The notes below the pieces were generated by a model, which searched no databases, had not been told where the DNA came from, and was given only the letters and a program-made list of their open reading frames with translations. From Aneurinibacillus tyrosinisolvens (lineage in GTDB: Bacteria; Bacillota; Bacilli; Aneurinibacillales; Aneurinibacillaceae): a stretch of DNA of 64,000 nt. Of this stretch, positions 8,966 through 17,413 are shown piece after piece. How positions within the stretch are numbered: position 1 is the first letter of the stretch; every line of letters starts with the position of its first letter. The stretch is taken from the NCBI RefSeq assembly GCF_001015055.1, contig NZ_BBWZ01000002.1:1-64000 (forward strand). Direction: 5' to 3'. Made by a program: the position numbers and the translations under genes.

Positions 8966-10249
8966 TCAGACAAGAATTTCTCTAAGTACCAATGGATGCA
9001 AAGCTTCACTTTTATCCACATAAATAAACGCATCATAACGTTGGGACATTTTTGAAGGTACATAATTACCAAAACGTTCGTATTCGGGATTGTAAACAAC
9101 ACCGATAGCACGATGGCCGATTTCTTGCCCGAAAAGTGTATTAATCTGTTCATTATTAAATAACAAGATTTTATCATGGTTGCCCGCTTGATGTAGGAGG
9201 TTCTCCCAGCTATTTGGTATTGCTGCAGGAACAACCATTTCTTCTATTGATTCTCCCCATCCTCTTGCTGCAATCACCGTACCAGAGTAAGTCCCGAAAC
9301 CAACTGCATACGTTTGTTCATGTCCATGCTGTTCTCTAACAAGTTGGCCGACATTAACCATACCATCCTCAGCCATATCTGTAGCACGTGCATCACCAAT
9401 ATGTGTATTATGTTCCCATACAATGACTTTGGCATCAGAACCATGGAACTTCATTAATTGATTGAGAACTTCGACCATATGGCGATCACGAATATTCCAA
9501 GAATCATTTCCTCCTCGAACCATAGAACGATAGTATCTTTCTGCATTTACAGTAACCAATGCATTTAACTCAGTGCTAAGGGCAGCTTCGTGGTCTTCTT
9601 TAAATTGCATCCGATTTGCTTGAAGAGCCTGAAGTAGCTGTACTACTTCATCTTGACAGCCTTCCCCAAGGAAAGCGGCAGAAACACCATAATTCTGAGC
9701 ATCACGACCAAACGGTTCGAAACAGGAAAAGGCCTTCTTTGCTTTTTCCAAATCAGGAGAATTTATTTTCTCTAAATAACGAATAACTTCTTCCATGGAC
9801 TCCCACAAACTGTAAACGTCTAGACCATAGAAACCTATTTTTCTCTCTTTAGGTAGCTGGGAGTTGTGTTCCTTTAGCCATCCTGCCAGTTCAATGATTT
9901 CCTGATTAGCCCACATCCAGGTAGGCCAACGTTTAAATTCCTGCTCCATTACATGATGGATATCCTGCCCGGCATCTAAATAATTTTTTACATACCGGTT
10001 AATGCCATAACAAGAGGGCCAGTCCCCTTCCACGGCGATAAAAGAGAAGCCCTTTTTTTCAATGAGCTTTTTGGATAATTCAGCCCGCAGTGTGTAGAAT
10101 TCGGATGTTCCGTGGGAAGCTTCCCCAAGAAGCACATAGTTTGCATCGCCGACAGCTTCGATTAGCACATCTAAATCATCGTTATTGTCCAGACGTATCG
10201 CATTCTTTTGGATTTGTTCTACGATAAGGTCGTTGTTCACATGTATCAC
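8966..10249 (-). CDS. Erythromycin esterase family protein
   Basis: Family of Ere-type hydrolases, some of which open macrolide lactones; most chromosomal members in Bacillales have no proven substrate. Visible family hallmarks: GEASHGTSEFYTLR near residue 42, FIAVEGDWPSC near 73, GFYGLDVYSLW near 143, VWEHNTHIGDARA near 285 (catalytic and metal-coordinating His/Glu residues) and GFGTYSGTV near 318. About 427 residues, full length. Start GTG 10249; a second GTG at 10240 is better spaced from AGGCGG and may be the real one. A decayed copy of its 3' end lies at 7403-7558 in the same orientation on the other side of the DUF3231 gene. Confidence 0.85.
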   Translation of the reverse strand: MIHVNNDLIVEQIQKNAIRLDNNDDLDVLIEAVGDANYVLLGEASHGTSEFYTLRAELSKKLIEKKGFSFIAVEGDWPSCYGINRYVKNYLDAGQDIHHVMEQEFKRWPTWMWANQEIIELAGWLKEHNSQLPKERKIGFYGLDVYSLWESMEEVIRYLEKINSPDLEKAKKAFSCFEPFGRDAQNYGVSAAFLGEGCQDEVVQLLQALQANRMQFKEDHEAALSTELNALVTVNAERYYRSMVRGGNDSWNIRDRHMVEVLNQLMKFHGSDAKVIVWEHNTHIGDARATDMAEDGMVNVGQLVREQHGHEQTYAVGFGTYSGTVIAARGWGESIEEMVVPAAIPNSWENLLHQAGNHDKILLFNNEQINTLFGQEIGHRAIGVVYNPEYERFGNYVPSKMSQRYDAFIYVDKSEALHPLVLREILV

Positions 10250-10409
10250 CGCCTAAATAGTTAGGTTATTTACCTCATACACAGCTAAAGTATTTCCGAA
10301 ACCGTGGGAAGTATTCTTATTAAAGCAGGCATAAGCGGGGAAATGTGGTTTAATGAAAGTAAGAGCAGGCATGCCAAATAGAGCAGTCAAACGGGGGGGG
10401 AAGTGAGCA

Positions 10410-11744
10410 ATGGGCAGAGTGGTTGAAATCGGTGGTTCACGGATGGGGAATTTCCTCTGGTTTCAAAGAAATCCGCTTGATTTTCTGGACAAGGTGAGAG
10501 AACTTGGAGAGGTGGTGTCTCTGCGCTCCAGCCGCAGCCGTCCTTCTTATGTGGTGAATTCACCGGACTTCATCCGGGATATTCTTGCCACGAAGGAACG
10601 AAGCTTTCGCAAGGGAAGGTCATCGAAGATTCTCGGCATTACTCTCGGGGAAGGCGTGCTAACGGCGGAAGGGAGCAACCATGATCGCCAGCGCCGCACG
10701 ATGATGCCTGCCTTCCACACACAAAAAATTGCGGGCTACGCCGATACGATTGCCCGGTATACGGAAGGTGCCGTTCATCTCTGGGAGAACGGGACAGAAC
10801 GGCTCATTTCAGAAGATATGATGGATCTAACACTAAAGATGATAATGAAAACGATGTTCGGTACAGAGATCGGCAGGGAGGCGGACGTCCTTGGTGACTC
10901 GGTGGATATTTGCATCGACTATAGTGCGCGGAAACTTATGTCGCCGATTTTTATCCCTCCTTCTTTGCCAACGCCGGGCAATATAAAGCATAGAAGAGCG
11001 CTCCATCTGTTGAATGATACGGTATATGCTCTTATCGCGAAGGCGAAAGAAGATGATGAACGAGAGGATATGCTGGCTCTGCTGCTTTCTATAAGGGATG
11101 AGGAGACCGGGAACCGGCTGGCGGACAAGGAAATCCGTGATCAAATCCTGACCATTCTCATTGCGGGCCATGAAACGACCGCCAACGCCCTGTCGTGGAC
11201 CTGGTATTTGCTGTCCCAGCACCCGGAAGCGGAGGCCAAATTCCACACGGAGCTGGATGCGGTTCTTGGAGACGGGCTTCCAACCTTTGAGGACGTAGGC
11301 AGGCTAACATATACCCACCAGATTATTCAGGAATCTCTCCGGCTGTATCCGCCCGCCTGGACCATCCTGCGTGAGGCAAACGAAGCGGTAGAAATGGGAG
11401 GAGAGATGTTCGCTGCTCATTCAACGATGATTATTAGCCCGTATGCTGCCCATCGAAACCCTGCGTTCTTTGAAAAGCCGGCTGAATTTATTCCTGAGCG
11501 TTTTGCGGGAGACTCCTTAAAGACGCTTCCTCGTTTTGCCTATTTTCCATTTGGGGGCGGATCGCGCTCCTGTATTGGGAGCAGCTTTGCTATGATGGAG
11601 GCAGCGATTGTTCTGGCTGTTGTCGGCAGGCGGTACCGGCTTGTACTGGCTGACAACCACCATCCGATTGAACCGGAGCCGCTCATATCGCTCCGGATTA
11701 AGAACGGCCTGCGTATGAGCATTAGAAAGAGGGGCAGATCATAA
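10410..11744 (+). CDS. Cytochrome P450
   Basis: Heme-thiolate monooxygenase of about 444 residues. Seen in order: I-helix oxygen-activation motif AGHETT (near 252), K-helix ESLR (near 308), PERF (near 365) and heme-ligand loop FPFGGGSRSCIG with the axial Cys (near 388). The overall pattern is that of bacterial class I-type, stand-alone P450s related to the eukaryotic-like CYP102 heme-domain or CYP110 groups; no reductase domain is fused. The start ATG follows a G-rich run and AAGTGAGC. No ferredoxin or reductase gene is adjacent, so the redox partner and substrate are unknown. Own terminator follows. Confidence 0.92.
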   Translation: MGRVVEIGGSRMGNFLWFQRNPLDFLDKVRELGEVVSLRSSRSRPSYVVNSPDFIRDILATKERSFRKGRSSKILGITLGEGVLTAEGSNHDRQRRTMMPAFHTQKIAGYADTIARYTEGAVHLWENGTERLISEDMMDLTLKMIMKTMFGTEIGREADVLGDSVDICIDYSARKLMSPIFIPPSLPTPGNIKHRRALHLLNDTVYALIAKAKEDDEREDMLALLLSIRDEETGNRLADKEIRDQILTILIAGHETTANALSWTWYLLSQHPEAEAKFHTELDAVLGDGLPTFEDVGRLTYTHQIIQESLRLYPPAWTILREANEAVEMGGEMFAAHSTMIISPYAAHRNPAFFEKPAEFIPERFAGDSLKTLPRFAYFPFGGGSRSCIGSSFAMMEAAIVLAVVGRRYRLVLADNHHPIEPEPLISLRIKNGLRMSIRKRGRS

Positions 11745-11745
11745 C

Positions 11746-11778
11746 AAAAAACCGGGGGTTCTCACTTCCCGGTTTTTT
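11746..11778. terminator. Bidirectional terminator, P450 / codA
   Basis: AAAAAACCGGG pairs with CCCGGTTTTTT around an 11-nt loop, between the convergent P450 and codA genes. Confidence 0.85.
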
Positions 11779-11797
11779 AGCGATGCTGCTTTATATG

Positions 11798-13066
11798 CTA
11801 TTTTTGAAAATTAACGTGCTCCCAGTCACCATTTATATTTACTGTTGTTTGAGATGGCTTTGTTTCTGCAATCACCTGGCCGTCTCGAATCGAGTAACGG
11901 ACAGGAACCTGGCGCCGAATCGCGTCGTACGAATCCGTTGCCGGCAGGATAATGAGATTAGCAGGCTTGCCTTCCTCAATCCCGTATTGATCTGTAATAT
12001 AGAGTGTTTTGGCACTGTTTTCGGTAATCAAGTCGATGGATTCCATAATCTGTTCATACCCCATCAGCTGGCACACATGAAGTCCCATGTGGAGGACCTG
12101 CAGCGTGTTGCCTGTGCCAAGCGGATACCAGGGGTCAAAAATATCGTCATGGCCAAAGCATACATTCATCCCTGCCTCAAGCAGCTCTTTCACCCGGGTT
12201 ACCCCTCTGCGCTTTGGATAGGTGTCAAAGCGTCCCTGTAGATGGATGTTAACGAGCGGGTTGGCGACAAAGTTAATTTCAGACAGCTTAAGGATGCGGA
12301 ACAGCTTAGACGTATAGGCGTTATTGTAAGAGTGCATCGCCGTCGTATGGCTTGCTGTGACACGTTTTCCCATGCCGCGCATATAGGCTTCGGTCGCAAC
12401 AACCTCCACAAAGCGAGACTGCTCATCATCGATTTCATCGCAGTGAACGTCGATCAGGCGATCGTATTTTTCAGCAAGGTCAAACGTTTTTTTTAGCGAT
12501 TCCACACCGAATTCACGGGTGAATTCATAGTGGGGAATGGCACCCACAACGTCAGCACCCAATCGAAGCGATTCTTCGAGAAGCTCTAAGCCGTTTGGAT
12601 AGGATTGAATCCCTTCCTGTGGAAAAGCTACAATTTGCAAATCGACCCATGGCTTTATTTCTTCCTTTACTTCCAGCATCGCCTTCAGGGCGGTAAGCTC
12701 TGGGTCTGTTACATCCACATGGGTCCGGACATGCTGAATGCCCTGGGCAATTTGCCACTTTAACGCCCGCGTAGCGCGATTCTTCACATCTTCCCTTGAG
12801 AGGGTCTGCTTTCTTTGCGCCCAGCGTTCGATGCCTTCAAATAAGGTTCCGCTGCGGTTCCATTCCGGTTCTCCCGCTGTTAACGTTGTGTCGAGGTGGA
12901 TATGCGGCTCGATAAAGGGGGGAAGAGCCAGGCCTCCCTCTGCATCCAATCCAGAATCGAATGATTCATTTTCTTCCATCTTAGCTATCCGTGTAATGCT
13001 TTTGTTCTCCATTTCAATTTTCCATAATCCATCTTGACCTTTTAAGCGTGCATTATAAATGAACAA
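11798..13066 (-). CDS. codA: Cytosine deaminase-like amidohydrolase
   Basis: Metal-dependent amidohydrolase that by family and partner deaminates cytosine to uracil for pyrimidine salvage. Visible metal and catalytic motifs: EPHIHLD (near 57), HCDEIDD (near 210), [11 protein letters not shown] (near 240) and GHDDIFDPW (near 310). About 422 residues as in E. coli CodA. The start is TTG 13066 preceded by AAGGTGGG, which overlaps the end of codB; only 12 nt separate the genes, so they are one operon. Expression is expected to follow the PyrR-type attenuator upstream of codB. Confidence 0.9.
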   Translation of the reverse strand: MFIYNARLKGQDGLWKIEMENKSITRIAKMEENESFDSGLDAEGGLALPPFIEPHIHLDTTLTAGEPEWNRSGTLFEGIERWAQRKQTLSREDVKNRATRALKWQIAQGIQHVRTHVDVTDPELTALKAMLEVKEEIKPWVDLQIVAFPQEGIQSYPNGLELLEESLRLGADVVGAIPHYEFTREFGVESLKKTFDLAEKYDRLIDVHCDEIDDEQSRFVEVVATEAYMRGMGKRVTASHTTAMHSYNNAYTSKLFRILKLSEINFVANPLVNIHLQGRFDTYPKRRGVTRVKELLEAGMNVCFGHDDIFDPWYPLGTGNTLQVLHMGLHVCQLMGYEQIMESIDLITENSAKTLYITDQYGIEEGKPANLIILPATDSYDAIRRQVPVRYSIRDGQVIAETKPSQTTVNINGDWEHVNFQK

Positions 13067-13078
13067 GTTAAGCCCACC

Positions 13079-14485
13079 TTAGCGTTTTAATTTAGTTAAA
13101 ACATAATACAAGATGCCACTGAAAACAATGGTTGGATAGGTTGCGCCGATATAATTAGTAAACAAAGGAAGTTTATGGACGGAGAAGAAGAGGGCGACTC
13201 CTACAACCCAAACCGTAACGGCAGTCCAATTGAATCCATTTTTATACCAGTACTTACCTCCTACTGTTTCCATCGCTTCTACATCATAGGAACGTTTGCG
13301 AAGGAAGAAGAAGTCCACAATCATGACGCCGAGTATCGGACCGAATACCATCCCGATATAATCAAGAAAAGCGATAAAGGAATGGAGAAAGCTTCCGAGA
13401 AAGAGCGGAACAAAGGTTAACAGCGCTGCAACAATCGTTACAAGCCACAAGGAGGCCATCGGAGAAATCTTTTTCGTTACATTCGTTAATGAGATGCCGG
13501 CTGCCATCAAATTGACGGCATTCGCTGTTGTACTCGTCAACACGATGACAAGCATCGCCAGCCATCCGAGCCCAAGCTTGCTGGCAATCGTACTCGGATC
13601 CGAGTTGTTCGGGTCGTACGTTCCAGTTGTAATGGCGGTCCCGATAGTAGCAATAATCCCGATAAAGGCAAACCAGAACAAGCCCACATTGGCTCCGATC
13701 ATCGGAGCAACGGTTGCGGTCGATTTTTTCTTTCCATACCGGGTAAACTCAGCAATCGCGGTAACCCATGCCAAACTGAAAGCGGCCATCACATCCATGG
13801 CGGATCCGAGCGGCATTCTCATATTTGCAGGAGGCTGCCAGTGGATAATTTTGTCCAGGGAAACGCTTTGCAAGACGACAACCGTTTCCCAAATCCCAAA
13901 AATAATAACGAGAACAACGCCGACACGTTCGATGATTTTTACCGAACGGTGGCCTAAGGCAATCGAAAGCAGATGGAGCACGCTCATGATTACAATCCCA
14001 ACGACCATTCCCTTGTAACCGCCCGGTTGTCCAAAGGCGGGCCAGCCAAAGAGGTCTTTGCACAGAAAGCTGACAGAGATGGCAGCGATGAACGTATTTA
14101 CAGCCGTCCACCCGATAAATTGAGTTGTATTTAACAAAGAAGGCAAGTAACTGCCCCGTAATCCAAAAGAAGGCCTCGTCAGTGCCATGGTTGAAGTTCC
14201 TACTTTATATCCGATATATCCAATGAGCGCCATAATAAAATAAGCGATTGGATTGGCAACCAGCGTAACAACGATGGACCCGGCAAAGGCTGTTCCGGCA
14301 ACGACGCCACCCACAAACCAGGTACCGTTGTTTGCATTGGCTCCTACCCAGGTAGCCACCATATCCCAGAAAGATAAAGAGCGGGAGCTCATAGGAACGG
14401 CTTCTGTTGCTCCATATTCTTTTGCCTGATCAAATCCTTCACTTCGTAGAAGCACATCATGGCTTTCTAAATCCACTTGTTTCAT
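13079..14485 (-). CDS. codB: Cytosine permease
   Basis: NCS1-family transporter of about 468 residues with roughly twelve hydrophobic segments; GANANNGTWFVGG near the N-terminus and the central GYKVGTSTMALTRPSFG are typical of the cytosine/purine/allantoin permease group. ATG 14485 is 9 nt after AAGGAGGA; an ATG 27 nt earlier lacks such a site. First gene of the codBA operon, which would import cytosine and deaminate it to uracil. Its leader carries a PyrR recognition sequence and terminator (14657-14783). Confidence 0.92.
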   Translation of the reverse strand: MKQVDLESHDVLLRSEGFDQAKEYGATEAVPMSSRSLSFWDMVATWVGANANNGTWFVGGVVAGTAFAGSIVVTLVANPIAYFIMALIGYIGYKVGTSTMALTRPSFGLRGSYLPSLLNTTQFIGWTAVNTFIAAISVSFLCKDLFGWPAFGQPGGYKGMVVGIVIMSVLHLLSIALGHRSVKIIERVGVVLVIIFGIWETVVVLQSVSLDKIIHWQPPANMRMPLGSAMDVMAAFSLAWVTAIAEFTRYGKKKSTATVAPMIGANVGLFWFAFIGIIATIGTAITTGTYDPNNSDPSTIASKLGLGWLAMLVIVLTSTTANAVNLMAAGISLTNVTKKISPMASLWLVTIVAALLTFVPLFLGSFLHSFIAFLDYIGMVFGPILGVMIVDFFFLRKRSYDVEAMETVGGKYWYKNGFNWTAVTVWVVGVALFFSVHKLPLFTNYIGATYPTIVFSGILYYVLTKLKR

Positions 14486-14656
14486 ATACAACTCCTCCTT
14501 TTTCAAATTCATTTTTTAGCGAATCTACACCGAACTGCCGCGTAACTTCAGGATGACGGATACCACAAACCATACCAGTACCTATACCCGATAATTATTC
14601 TGACAATTCAATTTTATTCTGGCTGTTCTGCTTGTTTATTACGCTGGTACCCAATG

Positions 14657-14697
14657 AAAAAAGGCCTCCTATCAGAATGAACTGACAGGAAGCCTCT
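14657..14697 (-). terminator. Attenuator terminator in codBA leader
   Basis: On the minus strand AGGCTTCCTGTCAG pairs with CTGATAGGAGGCC around a short loop, followed by TTTTTTC. It lies about 170 nt before codB with no gene upstream on that strand, so it is a leader attenuator and not a gene-end terminator. Confidence 0.75.
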
Positions 14698-14769
14698 TAT
14701 TTTATAGTTTGCTCAAACAAAGGGCAGACATCTCCCTTGTATAAAAGCAATAAGCCGCTTTACCTTGCC

Positions 14770-14783
14770 AGCCTCACGGGACT
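14770..14783 (-). promoter_or_regulatory. PyrR-binding site in codBA leader
   Basis: Minus-strand AGTCCCGTGAGGCT fits the PyrR RNA-binding consensus (ARUCCNGNGAGGYU) of Bacillales pyr operons. A TTGACA box (14840-14845 on the minus strand) about 55 nt upstream gives a plausible promoter. With the terminator at 14657-14697 this predicts repression of cytosine salvage by PyrR when UMP/UTP is high. Confidence 0.8.
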
Positions 14784-14960
14784 GAATTTAAAGGTACCAG
14801 TATGCAATTGAAAATATTATTGCATGAAGTATATTGGAATGTCAAACTAATTTTGGAACAAAAGGGAGACGACGAAGGAAAAGCTTGATATCATATAATT
14901 ATACAAATAATTCAGTCATATATAAGGTTTTCTACATTTACTGCATGGGAGGAAAAACTA

Positions 14961-15874
14961 ATGGAAATAGAAACATTGCCTTACCAGTACATCCTTGTAG
15001 AAACAGACAGTTCAATTGCTTATGTGACAATGAATCGGCCGGACAAACGAAATGCTCTTTCTCTTGAGCACATGCAGGAGCTTATCCGCTGTTTTGAATC
15101 CATTGCGAAAAATCGGAGCATCGCTGTTGTTATCCTTCGCGGAAACGGCCCGGCTTTCTGCGCGGGCCATGATTTGAGCGAATGGTGAATCAATCATCCG
15201 CTTTTTACCGTCAGTTGTTCGAGGTATGTACGAAATTGATGGAAACGATCCAGTCCATCCCGCAGCCCGTCATTGCGCAGGTGCATGGCATTGCAACGGC
15301 GGCAGGCTGCCAGCTGGTGGCAACGTGTGATTTAGCTATTGCTGCAGAAGACGCACGGTTCGCTACACCCGGTGTAAAAATCGGATTGTTCTGCTCTACG
15401 CCGATGGTGGCGCTCAGCCGGGCAGTAGGGCGTAAGAAAGCGATGGAGATGCTATTGACCGGAGATGCGCTTTCTGCAGAGGAGGCGGTCCAGGCAGGCC
15501 TTATCAATAAGGCCGTACCCGCAAAGAGCCTTGAAGAGGAAACAAAGGCCATGGCGCTAAAAATTGCGTCCGCCAGTGCGTTTACCGTGGGCATCGGCAA
15601 GCAGGCTTTCTACCAGCAGATCGAGATGCCGCAGCATTTGGCTTACTCTTACACTAAGGAGGTTATGAGTCTTAACGCAACCGCAGCGGATGCAGAGGAA
15701 GGAATTTGCGCCTTCCTTGAAAACGTGAGCCTCATTGGAAAGGCTGTTAGCAACACTGGAAAGGCTGTTAGCAACACTAGGAGTGGGAGGCGGCCAGCAT
15801 TAGCTCATCGATGTGCCCTAGCAGGCGTGTTTTTTCCACTGGTGGAATCCATTCTATTAGGCGGGCGGCTGTGA
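14961..15874 (+). CDS. Enoyl-CoA hydratase/isomerase, frameshifted, odd C-terminus
   Basis: Crotonase-fold protein. The first frame (14961-15188) gives MNRPDKRNALS and the oxyanion-hole segment FCAGHDLSE; the second frame resumes at MVNQSSAFYRQLF and carries IAQVHGIATAAGCQLVATCDLAIA and the rest of the fold. Adding one A at 15181-15182 joins them. Start ATG follows GGGAGG. After the usual C-terminal FLE segment (about residue 257) the reading frame runs on for about 45 unrelated residues through a 21-bp tandem duplication (15737-15778) and into the antisense 3' end of the kinase gene, so the natural stop seems lost. Substrate unknown; it stands alone. Confidence 0.75.
15737..15778. repeat. 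21-bp direct tandem duplication
   Basis: GGAAAGGCTGTTAGCAACACT occurs twice in exact head-to-tail order at the 3' end of the enoyl-CoA hydratase frame, touching the 3' end of the converging kinase gene. Confidence 0.9.
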
Positions 15875-16592
15875 GTGGAAGTTCCCACTCTTGTAGCTGT
15901 CCGGTAGAAATGCCGGAGAGTTTGCAATAGTGTGTTATGTAGGTGTTACAGAGGCGGGAACGGGAAAAGTTAATAAGCCGCCTTATAATAGCCGGTGTGC
16001 CGGGCGGTACCGAAGCGTGGCTAAGAAGCAGCACGGTTCTGGCAGCATCGGCAGCCGGATTTCCTTTTGTTCCGGTACACCAGTCAATGAGGACGGGACC
16101 CTTTGGGGACAGCAGGATGTTTCCCGGATGGAAATCACCGTGGCACAGCTTACTGTCGTCAGGAAGCCGGGAAAGAATGCCAAGTATAAACGCCTTCTTG
16201 TCGTCCATTAACCCTTCCGCTAGCCGGATATTTCTTTCTAGCATTTCACGCTGCGAAGGAAGAACATCTACTTCCTTTGTATGAATAGAAGCATGCAGCT
16301 CCGCGAGTTTTCTCGCTTCCCTGGAAACCCTCCAGGGCTTAGAAGAGATGGTTTGCAGCATGGAAGGGCCTGTAATTCGCTCATAAACAATCGCCTGTCT
16401 GCCTTCTGCTTCTACTCTTTCCAATACTTTCGGTACAGGTAACTGTGTTTCTTCGACCGCTTTGCTTACGCTGAATTCGAAGTCGACAATGAAGTCCGGG
16501 ATGTGCTGGTGAAACAGTTTAACAATTTCTTTTTCGCTTCGGGCGTACACTTCAGCCGTATACCCCTGGCCGATTTTTGTTCCTTTTTCCAT
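15777..16592 (-). CDS. Aminoglycoside phosphotransferase-like kinase
   Basis: APH/choline-kinase fold protein of about 271 residues. The N-terminal lobe has a glycine loop (IGQGYTAEVYA) and IVKLF lysine; the catalytic loop reads LCHGDFHPGNIL with the base Asp (near 180), followed by the metal-binding VLIDWCTG. Substrate cannot be told from sequence; many such chromosomal proteins are not resistance enzymes. ATG 16592 is preferred over an upstream frame extension because it starts 13 nt after the stop of the HTH gene, on the same strand; the pair is probably one operon. Confidence 0.8.
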   Translation of the reverse strand: MEKGTKIGQGYTAEVYARSEKEIVKLFHQHIPDFIVDFEFSVSKAVEETQLPVPKVLERVEAEGRQAIVYERITGPSMLQTISSKPWRVSREARKLAELHASIHTKEVDVLPSQREMLERNIRLAEGLMDDKKAFILGILSRLPDDSKLCHGDFHPGNILLSPKGPVLIDWCTGTKGNPAADAARTVLLLSHASVPPGTPAIIRRLINFSRSRLCNTYITHYCKLSGISTGQLQEWELPLTAARLIEWIPPVEKTRLLGHIDELMLAASHS

Positions 16593-16605
16593 GATTAGCC
16601 ACCCG

Positions 16606-17154
16606 CTATTGTTCGTATTTATGATCAGGTTCCGGAATAATAATCGTCGTAATCGTTCTTCGCCGGCGTCCAGGGGCCGGTTTGTTTTCCGCGTACTTGA
16701 GGAAAGACGTACGTACCGTCTGGATAAAATCATGGAATTCTTCATCGCTCATATACAGGGGTACGTGCCGGTAGCCTACGCCGTCCGCCAGCAGGTCATA
16801 ATTTTCCTGCTGGAGATACCGGCTGAAGTCGCCCTGCAGAGTGGATAAGAAGGTCGTGAAATAGCGCATGTGGTCTTCGCGGGTAGCATTTACTAAATCT
16901 TCCCGTGAGAGATTCCCGTTCTGTTCGGGCAGAGTGTATACTTTTTCAATCGTGCCCCGCACCTGGCGCTGTTCTGCTACCGAAATAACGTCAGCTTTTA
17001 ATAGCTTATTAATATGGCGATACAGGGTTGCCTGTGGAATGTCGGGGAGGAGTTCAATCAATTGCTGGGTAGTCAGCTGGCATCCTCCCGCAAGCGCCTG
17101 GATGACACGCATCCGGACAGGGTGGAGAATTAAATCCGCTTTTGACTCTTTCAA
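16606..17154 (-). CDS. Winged-helix transcriptional regulator, ArsR-like superfamily
   Basis: About 182 residues. The N-terminal third is a winged helix with HPVRMRVIQALAGG, LTTQQLIELLPDIPQATLYRHINKLLKADVI, typical of HTH_20/ArsR-type regulators; the C-terminal part is helical and unassigned, with a basic tail. TTG 17154 follows GAGGTG by 8 nt; an ATG at 17169 is the alternative. Co-transcribed with the kinase at 15777. An AT-rich inverted repeat (17182-17199) just upstream could be its own operator. Confidence 0.75.
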   Translation of the reverse strand: MKESKADLILHPVRMRVIQALAGGCQLTTQQLIELLPDIPQATLYRHINKLLKADVISVAEQRQVRGTIEKVYTLPEQNGNLSREDLVNATREDHMRYFTTFLSTLQGDFSRYLQQENYDLLADGVGYRHVPLYMSDEEFHDFIQTVRTSFLKYAENKPAPGRRRRTITTIIIPEPDHKYEQ

Positions 17155-17181
17155 TGTTTTACACCTCATTTCTTGCTTATT

Positions 17182-17199
17182 ATTATCAATATCGATAAT
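17182..17199. promoter_or_regulatory. Candidate operator upstream of HTH regulator
   Basis: ATTATC-N6-GATAAT inverted repeat directly before the HTH gene, in a longer AT-rich near-palindrome. Position suggests autoregulation; no proof. Confidence 0.35.
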
Positions 17200-17310
17200 G
17201 ATATTATTAGATGCTGAATGAGTCAAGTTATATAATTTGTATGTATATTTTTCAACAAAAGAGTCAAAAAAACTGAAAAAAATTCCACTTGAGGAATTAG
17301 TTATATCACC

Positions 17311-17348
17311 ATTACTATATATCCATTATATTTAGGATATATAGTAAT
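17311..17348. repeat. 14-bp inverted repeat upstream of helicase gene
   Basis: ATTACTATATATCC (17311-17324) and its exact complement (17335-17348) around a 10-nt loop, about 65 bp before the helicase start. A smaller repeat AATTCC-N6-GGAATT is at 17281-17298. Possible operator or boundary of the acquired segment. Confidence 0.55.
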
Positions 17349-17413
17349 AAAGAGAAATTATGTGCAAAAATGTAATGGGATTTAGAAACAGCATAGAAAG
17401 GGAGGATATAGTA

